Origin: Cristatella mucedo
Lineage: Eukaryota > Bryozoa > Phylactolaemata > Cristatellidae
NCBI GenBank assembly: GCA_009760855.2
Contig: WPIO01000202.1
Span: 298,296 to 362,295 of the forward strand
DNA: 64,000 nucleotides
Direction of reading: 5' to 3'
The notes under the pieces were generated by a model that saw only the letters and a list, made by a program, of their open reading frames with translations, was not told where the DNA came from and made no database searches. Positions within the stretch are counted from its first letter, which is position 1. Every line of letters starts with the position of its first letter. Of this stretch, positions 34,730-45,209 are shown piece after piece. The position numbers and the translations under genes are program-made.

Positions 34730-35305
34730 AGCTGGGCTACCGAAATGGCTATTTAGCCTCTGGAGCTGGTGATGAATATGCCTAAAGTTAACAAATCACA
34801 TAGGTTTAGCAATGTGTCTCCTTTGCTGAAGGAACTAAGATGGCTTCCAGTTGATAAACTGATACAGTGTATACAGTTTTTTATGCTGACCAACAAGGCC
34901 TATAATGGCTTGGCTCCTTTATACCTGGCTGAACTCTTCTGCACCAGTTTCAGCTTATTGGTGCCCTCTGATTCTCTGTGGACAATACATTAGCTGTTCC
35001 ATTCCTGATCTTAAATGCCATAGGCAACAGAAGCATTTGCTCTTCAGATTCTTGACTGCAGAATTCAGTTCCACAATTCTTTGGTAACGACGTCAAATGT
35101 CCTACTGCCGAAGGTGGCACATTCTTTTCAGCCCCCCCCCCCCCGCGATTGTCTTGCTACTCACTTCCTTAGCTGCTTGCCGTTCTGGGCTTCCCTTTCC
35201 ACCTCCAGTTTGTTGTGTGAGAGATAAAATGTGTTTGCTACCCTATTCTCACCAAAAGCCGTTTATGAAATGAGTGTGTTATGGAAAACTCTTAATCATT
35301 GCATT
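34730..35305 (+). mobile_element. LINE family B fragment, worn
   Basis: The frame at 34769-34993 reads VSPLLKELRWLPVDKLIQC and APLYLAELFCTSFS, as in other family B copies. It then decays, with a poly-C run at 35134-35145, to about 35305. Confidence 0.75.
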
Positions 35306-35416
35306 CTCTCTTAGTTTCTGTGCCTGTTTTGAGTTACAAAATGAGCTACATTACATCATACCAGCCTACTGAAATCCTTGCCTGCATCTGGCCAGTCGGG
35401 GCACACAATGTAGGAG

Positions 35417-35463
<47 letters not shown>
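35417..35463. repeat. (CT)n microsatellite
   Basis: An almost perfect CT run of about 46 bp. Confidence 0.95.
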
Positions 35464-35465
<2 letters not shown>

Positions 35466-35773
35466 TCTCTTTCATCTAGTCACTGTCACCGGTCACGGTG
35501 TGTGAGTTGTTGCTGTGATAGCGGACTTCCTTAAAGCAACATTTGTCGGATGTAAAAAAGCTGCAGCTGTAGGAGCTGCAGGCTAGCTGCATAATAGTAT
35601 GACCTAACTAAAGCAGTTTTTATGACCACGCTTGCCTTTAACTTATGCTTGCTTAGTATGAGGTGACTTGAGCACCTAAACTAGCTTAAGAATTTCTACA
35701 AGGCAATAGCCGTCCTCTGCTCGCCCTTCGTCGTAGTATGTAACAACTTTTCTCCTATGCCCATATGGATCGA

Positions 35774-35778
35774 AAGAA

Positions 35779-35869
<91 letters not shown>
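35774..35869. repeat. (AG)n microsatellite
   Basis: An AG run of about 90 bp, the reverse complement type of the CT run 310 bp upstream. Confidence 0.95.
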
Positions 35870-37150
35870 AATTTGACATATGAGTTAAAGATATAATATT
35901 TAAATATCGTTTGAGACCACTACCTAGTAAAGACTGCTTGAATATGCTGTGAAACCTATATTTTGTTATAGTGTATCCAGGTTGGTCATACAACTATTCA
36001 ATGTTAGTCTCTTGAGTATTTGTCCGGTAAACTGGTATATCCTAAGACTTGAAGCACTTCAAATACCCACAGCTTTCAAAATTAAATTGACAGGCTCTAA
36101 TATGTATATATGGATAGATGAACTAATCTTTTGTTTGCATGCAAGGTAACTGAGACATTGATGCTCAATAGCTATCTAATAAGCTAGAATTCAGCTGCTT
36201 GTTAAACTTCAGTATTCTTATGTTGCATGCGGTTTGTTAAGTTCTTTATTTTTCATCGCACAGCGGTAAATTATAAATAAAAAATAAAATAAAAAATAAG
36301 CAGAAACAATCGTTGGCATTTGGAAAGAAGGCAGCTTGGGCCACAAACTGTTATGAAGCCTAGTACTGTTTAAAATAGTGCTCAACGCTGGTTTCAGCAT
36401 GTGGCTAGAAAAACAAAACGGCTATAGTGCTCAACTCTGGTTTCTGCATGAGGCTAGAAAACAAAACGGCTTGTTCCCTCTGCTTCATCATTTTTCAGAC
36501 GTCTTTAGTCATCCTTATATGATGAGCCTATGCCTGTTGATGTTGAAGTATTGAAATCGAGATTATTAGGCAAAATGTCTCTTTTGTGTGCTCGTGATCA
36601 ATATTAAATAGCCCCTCCACATACCGCCACAAGCAGCACATACGTGCGCACACACACACACACACACACACACTTCAATGAGCAAATGCTTGGGCTTGCA
36701 CACATAAAGAATGCGTTGAAAAATATCGTTCCAAACCAGGGGCAGTGCATTTACACACGCTAATGTACATTCAAGCATGCATGAAGGCATGTTTAAGCAT
36801 GCAAGCCGAAAAGGTCTGTACACTTATGCCCATGCGCACAGACTTGCTTGCACATGCATCAACCGCATACTGTGATAGTGAACCAGGGCTGATCGAATTC
36901 CATCCTGCAGAAGGCTGACTCCAGGCTTCTACTATTCTTCCACCGGAACCAGCTTTCCAAGCTGAGCCGGTGGCAGTAGGCCCTCTCAAATTTTAAGATT
37001 TCTGCTCGAAGCATTATACACAATCGGATCTAAAAAAAAATCAGGAGCATCAGCTGCTGGCGAATGCTCTAGAAAATTGTGAGCTATTCACATCCAGATC
37101 CGATTAAAAGCCTTCAGTGATCTATGAACGAGCTCACGTTTACCAGCTTA
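35870..37150. other. Intron 9 segment, mostly unassigned
   Basis: It contains a two-copy tandem of about 48 bp at 36377-36472 (AGTGCTCAACGCTGG against AGTGCTCAACTCTGG) and an (AC)n run at 36648-36674. Nothing coding is recognised. Confidence 0.45.
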
Positions 37151-37159
37151 TTGCTATTT

Positions 37160-37300
37160 TTATTTCTAGGCCTTGTCCATCAGGCTTGGTGGAGCCTGTG
37201 GTAGGTTGTGATTGCTCGGTCGGCTAGCCGTCGGGCAGGAGTTTGATTTCCGAAAGACGAGCCCGGCAGTCCCATGCTTTGTCTGCATACTAGGGGTTGG
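37160..37300 (+). mobile_element. Possible tRNA-derived SINE head
   Basis: GCCTGTGGTAGGTTGTGATT resembles an A-box region, and GGAGTTTGATTTCCG, 50 bp on, a decayed B-box. It does not match SINE-1 or SINE-2 well beyond those boxes. Confidence 0.35.
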
Positions 37301-37534
37301 GTTGGTAAACAAAGGAAACCTATTGAAGATCTGCCTATTGGAGAGCTGTCCCTAAAGATACGATCATTCCGATCGCTTCTCTAGCAATCAACTCGATAGA
37401 TGCTGATTAAAACCTAGCTGGCACTAACTATCATCTTTGCTCTCCGTGTGTTGGATGCTGTGGATTTTACTGCATGCATACAAGCAAGAAACTCGTGCCA
37501 AGGCCACTCCACGGCAGAAATGCTCCCTGTTACA

Positions 37535-38005
37535 ATAATAATAATAATGATAATGCACTTGATAAAGTGCCCTCAGAGAACTCAATCTCTTTCTAGGCGC
37601 TTTTCATTTGCTTCAAAGGGAAATGCAATTGAATGGTAAGTAAAATCATGCTTGATAAACAAACAAAATGAATAACATGGTTAGGGGTGACATGCACAGG
37701 GTCAGCATGCAAGTGTGGTTAGTGGCAGCATGCACAATGTCAGCACGCATAAGCACATGAAGGACGAATCACGGGGACCCACTAAATGCTGTCCTAAATA
37801 GGTGTTTTTAAGTTCTTTTTAAATGTGGTCATGTCAGGGATGTTCTGACGCAAGCCGAGAGTGAGTTCCAGGCTTTGGAGCATAGGAACTAAATGCACTG
37901 TCTCCACAGGATTTGGGGTTTGTACGAGGTATTGGTAAACTGCTGGATTCCGAAAGCAGGTGGTACGATGCTTGGCCTGGTGGGGGAGTAGATCTGAGAG
38001 ATAGG
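37535..38005 (-). mobile_element. LINE family A 3' end, antisense
   Basis: The tail is at 37535-37553, the hairpin complement at 37560-37605, then the UTR and the last 60-70 coding residues in broken frame up to 38005. Confidence 0.85.
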
Positions 38006-38009
38006 CTGT

Positions 38010-38770
38010 TGTTCTATATTGCTCTCTGTTCGTCTAGTGAACGTTCAATTTTCTGGAAGACATTCACATTGTCTGCAAAGGTTGCATGAGATATTGTAGC
38101 CAAGCCAGTGTGGGGAATAGCCTCTGCAATTTCTTTGAAGCTTTTGATTTTCCTGTGAGTAGTATGTCGGCTACATCTTCATTTGATTAGAGGAGGTTTT
38201 GCTACCACCCAAGTGCGAATGTCAGCATTTCACCCATCAAGAGAGCTAAACGTGTTTTGAGATGTGGAAAGACAGTGAGGGGTCAAAGCACAAGTAAACC
38301 TCTGTCAACTGCATAAAACTGAAAGCCTGTATTATGCTGGGCAGTCTGCCCTTCAGTCAGTTACAGCTGTATTTCTTTACCAGACATGGCCAAGGCCACG
38401 ATAATGGAGACGCTGCATATAATGCCGAGTTTATAATGTTTATAATAGTTTATTATGCCGAGAGTTCAGCGGTTTTATATGAGAAAAGTCCTCAGTGGCA
38501 CGGCACTGTTTCTCGCGGCCTAGAATATCCACAGTGACTGTATAAATTGTTAAAAAGTAGACATATAACAGATCCCTTGGGTATTCGATACTCTAAAGAC
38601 TCTCTTGATGGTCGGAAGCCAATTAAGATATGCTCACTAATCCTCCTAGTAAGATGAGACTTGTACTCCTCGTAGCACTGAGTCTCTCGTCTTTTGGCTT
38701 GATTTGAGGCTCTGAAGGAGTCGATTCCGAGGGGTACCGAAAGCTTCCGAAAAACATCCAGCAGCATTAG
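38010..38770 (-). mobile_element. LINE reverse transcriptase fragment, antisense
   Basis: The minus frame at 38492-38767 reads SHLTRRISEHILIG and RIPKGSVICLLFNNLYSH, which parallels the RT region before the catalytic motif. The lower part (38300-38340) parallels the FYADD region. It is closer to family B than to A in the PKGS-LLF spacing, but the assignment is uncertain. Confidence 0.55.
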
Positions 38771-38879
38771 CCTAGAGACTCTGCTCGAGTCACCGTTGCA
38801 TGGATCTTCTACACCCGATGTGGTGCTGACTGGTATGCTGAAAGAGTTGAATGTTGAAATGTTGAAATATTTGAAGTAG

Positions 38880-39410
38880 TTAGTTGAAATGGTTGCCGGT
38901 TGAGCAAAGGATACAGAGCAAAGTTCTTACGCTGACCCACAAGGCCCGCCACGGCTTGGCTCCTTCGTACCTAGCTGAACTGCTGCATCAGTTTCAGCCT
39001 GTTCGTGCCCTCAGGTCCTGTGTGGACAATAAATTAGCTGTCCCTTTCCTCCACTTAAAGACAGTTGGCGACAGAAGCTTTAGCTCTGCAGGTCCTAGAC
39101 TGTGGAACTCGCTTCCACAATTCTTATGCAACGACAACTACTCTCCAACTGCCGACTATGGCACATCTATTTCAGCGGTCCTGCACTGCTACTTCCATGC
39201 TACTCACTACCTCAACTGCTCTCCTGACTCTGCTATGCTTCCCACTTTCTCTTTGTTGCGTGAGACGAAGTCTGTTGGCTACCGAATGCGTACCGAAAGC
39301 CGCTTAGGCTGTGAGTGCGCTATACAAAACTCTCCTGCGAAACACCCACATGGTCTTTATGACTTTGTGGAGTTACTGACGGAGATACATTACATTAAAT
39401 TATGGAATGA
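38880..39410 (+). mobile_element. LINE family B 3' end with intact C-terminal frame
   Basis: One open frame from 38884 runs through WLPVEQRIQSKVLTLTHKAR, LAELLHQFQPVRAL, PRLWNSLPQFL, CYFHATHYLNCSPDSAM and SRLGCECAIQNSPA, past the usual element end at GAGATACATTACATTAAAT (about 39408). It is the best family B 3' reference in the window. Confidence 0.87.
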
Positions 39411-39461
39411 TTTACATGCTCTAAGACCTGACTGGAACGTATTTGCAGGGTGTTAAGTTTG

Positions 39462-39521
39462 GATATAATATATATAAATATATATATATATAATTATATA
39501 TATATATATATATATATATAA

Positions 39522-39554
<33 letters not shown>

Positions 39555-39588
39555 GATATATATATATATATAGATATATATATATATA
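39462..39588. repeat. (AT)n microsatellite
   Basis: A TATA-type dinucleotide tract of about 125 bp, interrupted by AAATA and AGATA, just 3' of a LINE B copy. Confidence 0.95.
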
Positions 39589-39739
39589 GTGTTAAAATGG
39601 TCCTATTTTACTCGTTCCAGTTTGGTTGATATGACACACAACTCGGAGACTGCTGAAGTTGCTAAGTTCTCCAGGTATAATTTTGACTTCCTATTTAATT
39701 TGATTTACAATAGCCTCATATAAAGATGCTATGACAGAC

Positions 39740-41155
39740 CCTGGAGTTAAGGAAACCCGCTCTGCGGAATCTAATGGTTTAGCTATACCTCGTAAAACGT
39801 ACCTCAAATCCTTTGGAGACCTTACCTTTAGTTCGCATGCTCCCAAAGCCTGGAACTCACTTCGGATCTGTCTCACGGCATCTCCTGACTTGCCCACGTT
39901 TAAAAAGAAACTCAGAAGGCATCTATTAATGACAGCATTTAGTGCAGCAGTTCTCCACCTGTGGCTCGTTCAGACACTGTGCATGCTGCCACTAACCATA
40001 CTTGCATTAACGTAATTTAATGTGCCTCCTTCTGTAACTCCACAAAGACTATGTGGGTGTTATGCAGGAGAGTTTTGTATAGAGCACTCACAGCCTAAGC
40101 GGCTTTCGGTATGCATTCTGTGGCCAACAGACTTCATTTCATACAACAAAGAGAAAGTGGGAAGCATAGCAGAGTTAGGTGAACAGTTGAGGTAGTGAGT
40201 AGCATGGAAGTAGCAGCTCAGGACCACTGGAAAGGATGTGCCGTAGTCGGCAGCAGCAAAGTAGTTGTCTTTGCGTAAGAATCGTGGAATCGAGTTCCAC
40301 AGTCTAGAATCTGTAGAGCTAAAGCTTCCATCGCCAACAGTTTTTAAGCGGAGGAATGGAATAGCTAATTTATTGTCCATACGGGGCCTGAGGGCGCAAA
40401 GAGGCTAAAACTGGTGCAGCAGTTCAGCTAGGTACAAAGGCCATGTGGATCAGTGTAAGAACTTTGCTCTGTATCCGTTGCTCAACGGTATCCAGCCTAG
40501 CTCTTCTAGCAAAGGAGACACATGCTCAAATCTCTGGGACTTGTAGACTAACCTTGCAGCCATATTTATAGTTAGCTGCAGTGGCCTAGTTGCTTTTATT
40601 GGTAGCCTGTTCAAAAGGGAAATGCAATAATCAAGCCGAGACATAACTAAGGAGCTAGTTAAATTTTTTTGCCAAGCGCTGTGCAAGACAGCTGCTAATC
40701 TTGGATAGGGATCAGACTTGATGGCTAACTGTAGAAGCAGTCTTTTGAATTAAGCTTTTAAAATTGACGCAGCTGTCGAAAACGACACCTAAGTTTCGAG
40801 CAGGTGGTGATGGTTGCACAGCAGCATCACCTATTGGAAGAGCTAATTCTTCTAATACAGCCACGCGTTTAGAGTGTCCAATGAGCAGAAGTTCGGTTGT
40901 ATTGTCATTAGTTTCAATAAATTTTCCAACATCCAGGATCGAATGTCGGCAAGGCAAGCATTAAGTTTCTCAGTTGCTGCAGCAGAATCCGACGGTTTGA
41001 ATGACAAATACAGCTTAATATCGTCAGCATAAAACTGCATGCTGAGCCTGTGCATGTCAGCCCTAACCATGTTATTCTTGTTATTAAATGAGGGTGCTAC
41101 CACTAACCATTCGACTGTGCTTAATTTACAGCAAATGTAAAGTGCCTAGAAAAAG

Positions 41156-41189
<34 letters not shown>

Positions 41190-41190
41190 T
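39740..41190 (+). mobile_element. LINE family A split by a LINE B insertion
   Basis: The C-terminal coding part and UTR lie at 39740-40007; the UTR resumes at 41041 and ends with the hairpin and a long ATT tail at 41156-41188. Joining the two parts in register gives the normal family A UTR order. The interrupting element is at 40008-41035. Confidence 0.87.
40008..41035 (-). mobile_element. LINE family B inserted in LINE A, antisense
   Basis: The minus strand carries the family B 3' end (near 40020), the C-terminal frame 40060-40380, the RT end 40450-40686 and part of the RT (40712-40957, SKRVAVLEELALPIGDAA). Truncation is near 41035. A TGCAT target duplication flanks it at 40003-40007 and 41036-41040. 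Confidence 0.87.
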
Positions 41191-41684
41191 GGCCAATTTA
41201 GCATGTTAGTTATTCAGGGCAGCATTGAATCTGAGCATCTCTTGAGGAAGAACAGTAATTGCTGCATCTAGAGAGCTCATATTAGCCTTCCTAGATGTAG
41301 TGATTCATCTCGAGTTTAAGGGTAGAACAGACATGATGAATAAAGTCGTGGTAAGGAGAGGAAATGAGTTGAAGACACTATATGTAATTTCACCTTGGGG
41401 ATGTACTGCTTTTTAATAATGCTGTTGCCCTTTTGATGGTGCCATACTTGTGGTCATGTCAGACTGTAATGTGGTCTGATAAACGTATTTCTCATGCAAT
41501 GGATGGAGAGGCTAGCTTAACGTATGTAGTATGTCATTATAACAATTTGTATTATTGCTACGCCGAGCAATACGGCTTGTAACTGCATTCAAGCTTTCCT
41601 GTTTTCTTTGACTCGCCAGCTCGTTCGTTTAGTCTAGTACTCTGGTTTGGCTGGTTGCTGTATGTGAGTTGCTTAATGCTTGTT
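41191..41684. other. Intron 9 segment, unassigned
   Basis: Nothing is recognised in this stretch. Confidence 0.4.
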
Positions 41685-41815
41685 TGTGCCAGTAGTTAAG
41701 GTGTATTCCCCGACCAAGGTCTGGCCGAGGTCGTCGGCTCAAGCCTCGCGGCCTACGTGAAGCACCTGATTAGAGGCTAAGTTCTCTTGGGGCGCTATAG
41801 AAATCCATTATATTT
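41685..41815 (+). mobile_element. SINE-2 (tRNA-derived, LINE A-like tail)
   Basis: The head has A-box-like AGTAGTTAAGGTG and B-box-like CGGCTCAAGCC. The tail reads GAGGCTAAGTTCTCTTGGGG then GCGCTATAGAAATCC. It ends about 20 bp upstream of the acceptor of the C-cap exon, so it may contribute to the branch-point region. Confidence 0.7.
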
Positions 41816-41841
41816 CATATATACATTTGCTCTCTTTTTAG

Positions 41842-42001
41842 CATTCAGACAGAAACACGATAACTGTGCTGCCAGCTAACGTTGTTGACACGTCATTGAG
41901 CACACTTCGCATGCAAGGCAACCCCTTGGTTCATCCGCCTAGCCAAGTGTGCGACCAAGGAATGGATGCCGTTCGTCTCTACTTCAGGGACTCGGCTGCA
42001 G
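41842..42001 (+). CDS. LRR C-terminal cap exon
   Basis: The acceptor TCTCTTTTTAG ends at 41841 and the donor GTTTGA starts at 42002. It is 160 bp, phase 0 in and phase 1 out. It completes the last LRR (NTITVLPANV) and codes LSTLRMQGNPLVHPPSQVC, then GMDAVRLYFRD. The GNPL-x2-PP-x2-VC-x-G-x3-V-x2-YF pattern is the usual C-terminal cap of SHOC2/LAP/ROCO-type LRR arrays. The remaining G joins GG of the next exon to give Gly. No ATG-started frame exposes it, so it is easily missed. The donor is non-canonical after GT but is the only one that keeps the frame into the RING exon. Confidence 0.85.
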
Positions 42002-42094
42002 GTTTGAAATTTCTGTGCGGACACGATACAGCTTAGATAGTGTACCTACATAGAAGTTAGTCCGTGCATTTTGACAGTAGGTCTACTGAACTAT

Positions 42095-42700
42095 GCAATC
42101 ATGCTCTTACTGTCGGCGAAAATTTGCAGTTGCTACATTATACCGAATGTATGCTTCTTGCCGATCTACACTGGCTCCCAATCAAGGAGCATGTCGACTT
42201 CAGCGTTTTGTCACTCACTTTTACAAGGTTTTATTGCTCATTTTGAGGTCCTTTCATTCTCTAGTTCTAGCCTAGCCAACATAGCTACTCATCACCCAGG
42301 CTAGGCTTCGTACCACCCGATCGTTGGGTTTAATTCGCATAGCCATGTCTCACCGCTATCTCAATTCCTCAGGAGACTATGCCTTTAGCTTGTATGCTCC
42401 CAAAGCGTGGAAGTCATTTCCGGCTGATTTCATGAAATTCCATGACTTGACTGCATTCAAAAAGAAGCTAAAAACGCACCTGTTTCTCAGAGCGTTTGCT
42501 GGCTCCTTATGATGTGTTCGTCTTGTGCCTATGTGTGCTACCACTCTGCATGTAACACAAAAACCGTATTATGCATGTTGACACCATGCATGTTATCACT
42601 AATTGTATGATCATGTTTTCTTTACAGCATATATAAAGTGTCTAGGAAGAGATTAAGTTCTCTGAGGGTGATATACAAATGTATTCTTATTATTATTATT
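42095..42700 (+). mobile_element. LINE family A 3' end, worn
   Basis: It begins near the HITPLLADLHWLP region (frame 42064-42246 keeps LADLHWLPIKEHVDFSVLSL). The end of the coding part is at 42324-42512 (DYAFSLYAPKAWKS), followed by the UTR, hairpin (about 42635-42680) and ATT tail. Confidence 0.82.
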
Positions 42701-43189
42701 CGCCTTGCTATGCTTGCTGGAATGGTGCATGTTCTGCCTAATCAGTAACATATTTTTCCCAACCTATGTAATATACCCAGTCATTGCACACCTTTCTGAG
42801 GATACTCCACGACGGTTTAGTGCTGTCACACATGCACTGCCTGCTCTATAGCACAATGGTGTCACTGTCAATTCAAATGGTCGCAGCTATTTGTGTGGCT
42901 CATAAGTTGTGCAACAAGTGTAGTCGTATTATTAGATTAATCTGCCTTAAGTAGCACTCTTCCTGACTTGATGCTTTGAGTCTTTAGGACCTGACGATGT
43001 TTGCTCCTCACCTCCTCCTGCAATTAGATGTCCTACGGTGTTTTCATGTTATTATGTAATAGTAATACTTGAGAATGTTTTTTTTCAAGAGAGCAGTGAT
43101 TGATCCTGCATATGATCCCCTCTTCAGACTCATGTTAATGCCACGATATCCATGTAAGATTGTGTTTTGCCCTAATTGAACCCACACTA
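42701..43189. other. Intron 10 segment, unassigned
   Basis: Nothing is recognised in this stretch. Confidence 0.4.
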
Positions 43190-43290
43190 TTTATTCAGGC
43201 ACTTAATAAATATCGCGGGTATTGAGACCACGACTTTGGTCGCTTAGACTAAGCCTCTTACCCCAAACCAGGTAAGCTTATCTCTACAAG
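43190..43290 (-). mobile_element. Partial SINE-1-like tRNA head
   Basis: CGCGGGTATTGAGACCACGAC followed by TTGGTCGCTTAGACTAAGCC and CCTCTTACC on the plus strand matches the tRNA-like head of SINE-1 read from the B-box to the A-box. The body is missing. Confidence 0.5.
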
Positions 43291-43567
43291 TTATTTATTC
43301 TTAATGCCTGTGCCAACAGCTTACCCAAATAATGCTAAGTATATTTACATCTATGCTCTATATGAGAGCATCTTGCTTCAATGACTATGCTTTATATACG
43401 CTATGTATTATTAGGATTCCACTGATTAGGGAGCACGTTATCAAAATCGTTAGGTAGTAAATGCTTGCTTTATTTTGCTGAGTGCTAGCAATGTGAAAAC
43501 TTGGAGAGGAAGTGGATGTTCGTGAGCCCACAGCTGTGTGTGTCTGTGTATTTTGCCTGTGTATTTG

Positions 43568-43604
43568 TTGTGTGTGTGTGTGTGTTTGTGTGTGTGTGTG
43601 CGCG
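43568..43604. repeat. (GT)n microsatellite
   Basis: A GT run with one TTT interruption. Overlapping His/Thr-rich minus frames are translations of it. Confidence 0.93.
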
Positions 43605-43969
43605 CCCTAGTGTGTTTTTGCATACTGGCATTAAGCCGTGTGCTATGTGAATGCACGCAAGAGTGAGTGGATCCGCGTGCATACACTTACGTGTGATTTG
43701 AGGTCGGTATTTAAGGGGTGGAGAATGCTTTCAGGGTGCACAACACACAGTTGCACACGTACAGACGTGCTGCTTGTGTGCTAGCACTCGATTGTGCACG
43801 CGTGCTAGCCTACCTGAATAGTTATAGTCAAACCTATTGTCACTTGAAGTTAAAAGACATATTGATACATTGCCAAAGTACTGAGATTTATGCCTGCATA
43901 AATTAGAGTATAACAGCCACAAAAAGATTATTGGAAATCTCCTTTGTTCAGGACTAGCTGTTAGTGCCC

Positions 43970-44085
43970 TTAATCAGCTGCAACTGGTGCAAAGCTCTGT
44001 TGCTTGTCTGGTCTGTCGCAACATTGAAGCCGTTTGGAGATCGAGCCTTCAGCACGTGTCCACCAAAGGTCTGGTCTGCTATCGG
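43970..44085 (+). mobile_element. LINE family A short fragment
   Basis: It keeps the stretch coding QLQLVQ and the VCR motif, then jumps to the FGDRAFS region, so it has an internal deletion. It abuts an antisense LINE A tail. Confidence 0.6.
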
Positions 44086-44147
44086 CTATGGTTACATCTG
44101 CAATTATTTTGTTCATCCTTTAAGTTTTTTATTGCCCCTCTGAACAT

Positions 44148-44825
44148 TATTATTAATAATAATAGTAATAATTCACTTGATAAAGCGCCCTCAGAGAACT
44201 TAATCTCTCTCTAGGCGCTTTACATTTGCTGCAAAGTGAAATGCAATTGAATGGTAAGTAAAATCATGCTTGAAAAACAAACAAAATGAATAATATGGTT
44301 AGGGGTGACATGCACAGGGTCAGCATGCAAATGTGGTTAGTGGCAGCATGCACAGTGTCAGCACGCATAAGCACTTGAAGGATGAATCACAGGACCCGCT
44401 AAATGCTGTCCTAAATAGGTGTGTTTTTAGGTTCCTTTTAAATGTGGTCAGGTCGGGGGATGTTCTGACACAGGTCGGGAGGGAGTTTTAGGCTGTGGGA
44501 GCATACGAACTAATTGCACGGTCTCCAAAGGATTTAAGGTTTGTACGAGGTATTTCTAGACTGTTGGATTCCGAAAAGCGGGTGCTTGGCCTGATGGGGT
44601 AGTATATCTGAAAGATAGGCTGGAGCCATAGAATGAAGGGAACTAAAAGTGAGCGTCAAAACCTTGAAGTCAATCCGTTGCTTGACTGGTAGCCAGTGCA
44701 GGTCGGTGAGAAGTGGAGTAATTGTGGCAACTGCGACGCTCACGACAGACAAGTCTAGCTGCCGAGTTTTGCACCAGCTGCAATCGCCTGATCCCACATA
44801 CTGGTAGGCCAGTAAGCAGTGTTGC
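44148..44825 (-). mobile_element. LINE family A 3' half, antisense
   Basis: The tail is at 44148-44173, the hairpin complement at 44182-44225 and the UTR to 44400. C-terminal coding follows, with a surviving frame at 44534-44827 (ITPLLTDLHWLPVKQRIDFKV). Confidence 0.87.
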
Positions 44826-45000
44826 ATTATTGTTTTTTTTTCAGTTATGTGTGCTTAGCATACTGGCCTAAGCATGACACTTCTTTGCTTTTGCATGCTT
44901 GACACCTAGTGTGTCACTTACCCTTAAGTACTTATTCTCTTCGAGTTTATGTTAAAGAACGTGGAAAGAGATTAAGTTCTCTTAGGGCACTATGCAAGGA
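44826..45000 (+). mobile_element. LINE family A tail fragment
   Basis: UTR-like TGTGTGCTTAGCATACTGGC and the hairpin region GAAAGAGATTAAGTTCTCTT end near 45000, with no ATT tail left. Confidence 0.55.
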
Positions 45001-45209
45001 ACAAGGTGTTCCCCAAGTACGAAACGCCTAGGTCTTGGCTGGTGTCTGGTCTGTAACTCAAAATTGATCTATTTGGATTCTGCTACAAGACTTAGTTGTG
45101 ATGGCTGGGAGACTATGACCTGCCACAGTCCTGGCAAGCTGCCTGTGCCTTAAACGAGCAAGCAGTGGCTGAGTAAGAATGCAGGTCGAGATTTGCCTCC
45201 CTTACAGAG

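Noticed and set aside
35676-35993. Ser/Leu-rich minus-strand frame
   Set aside because: It is a translation of the second AG tract.
38884-39456. A 190-residue open frame as a host gene
   Set aside because: It is the C-terminal part of LINE family B, with homologous frames at 46188 and on the minus strand at 31108 and 40060.
39462-39588. AT tract as an origin or matrix attachment region
   Set aside because: A simple dinucleotide repeat next to a LINE end explains it; nothing else supports a functional role.
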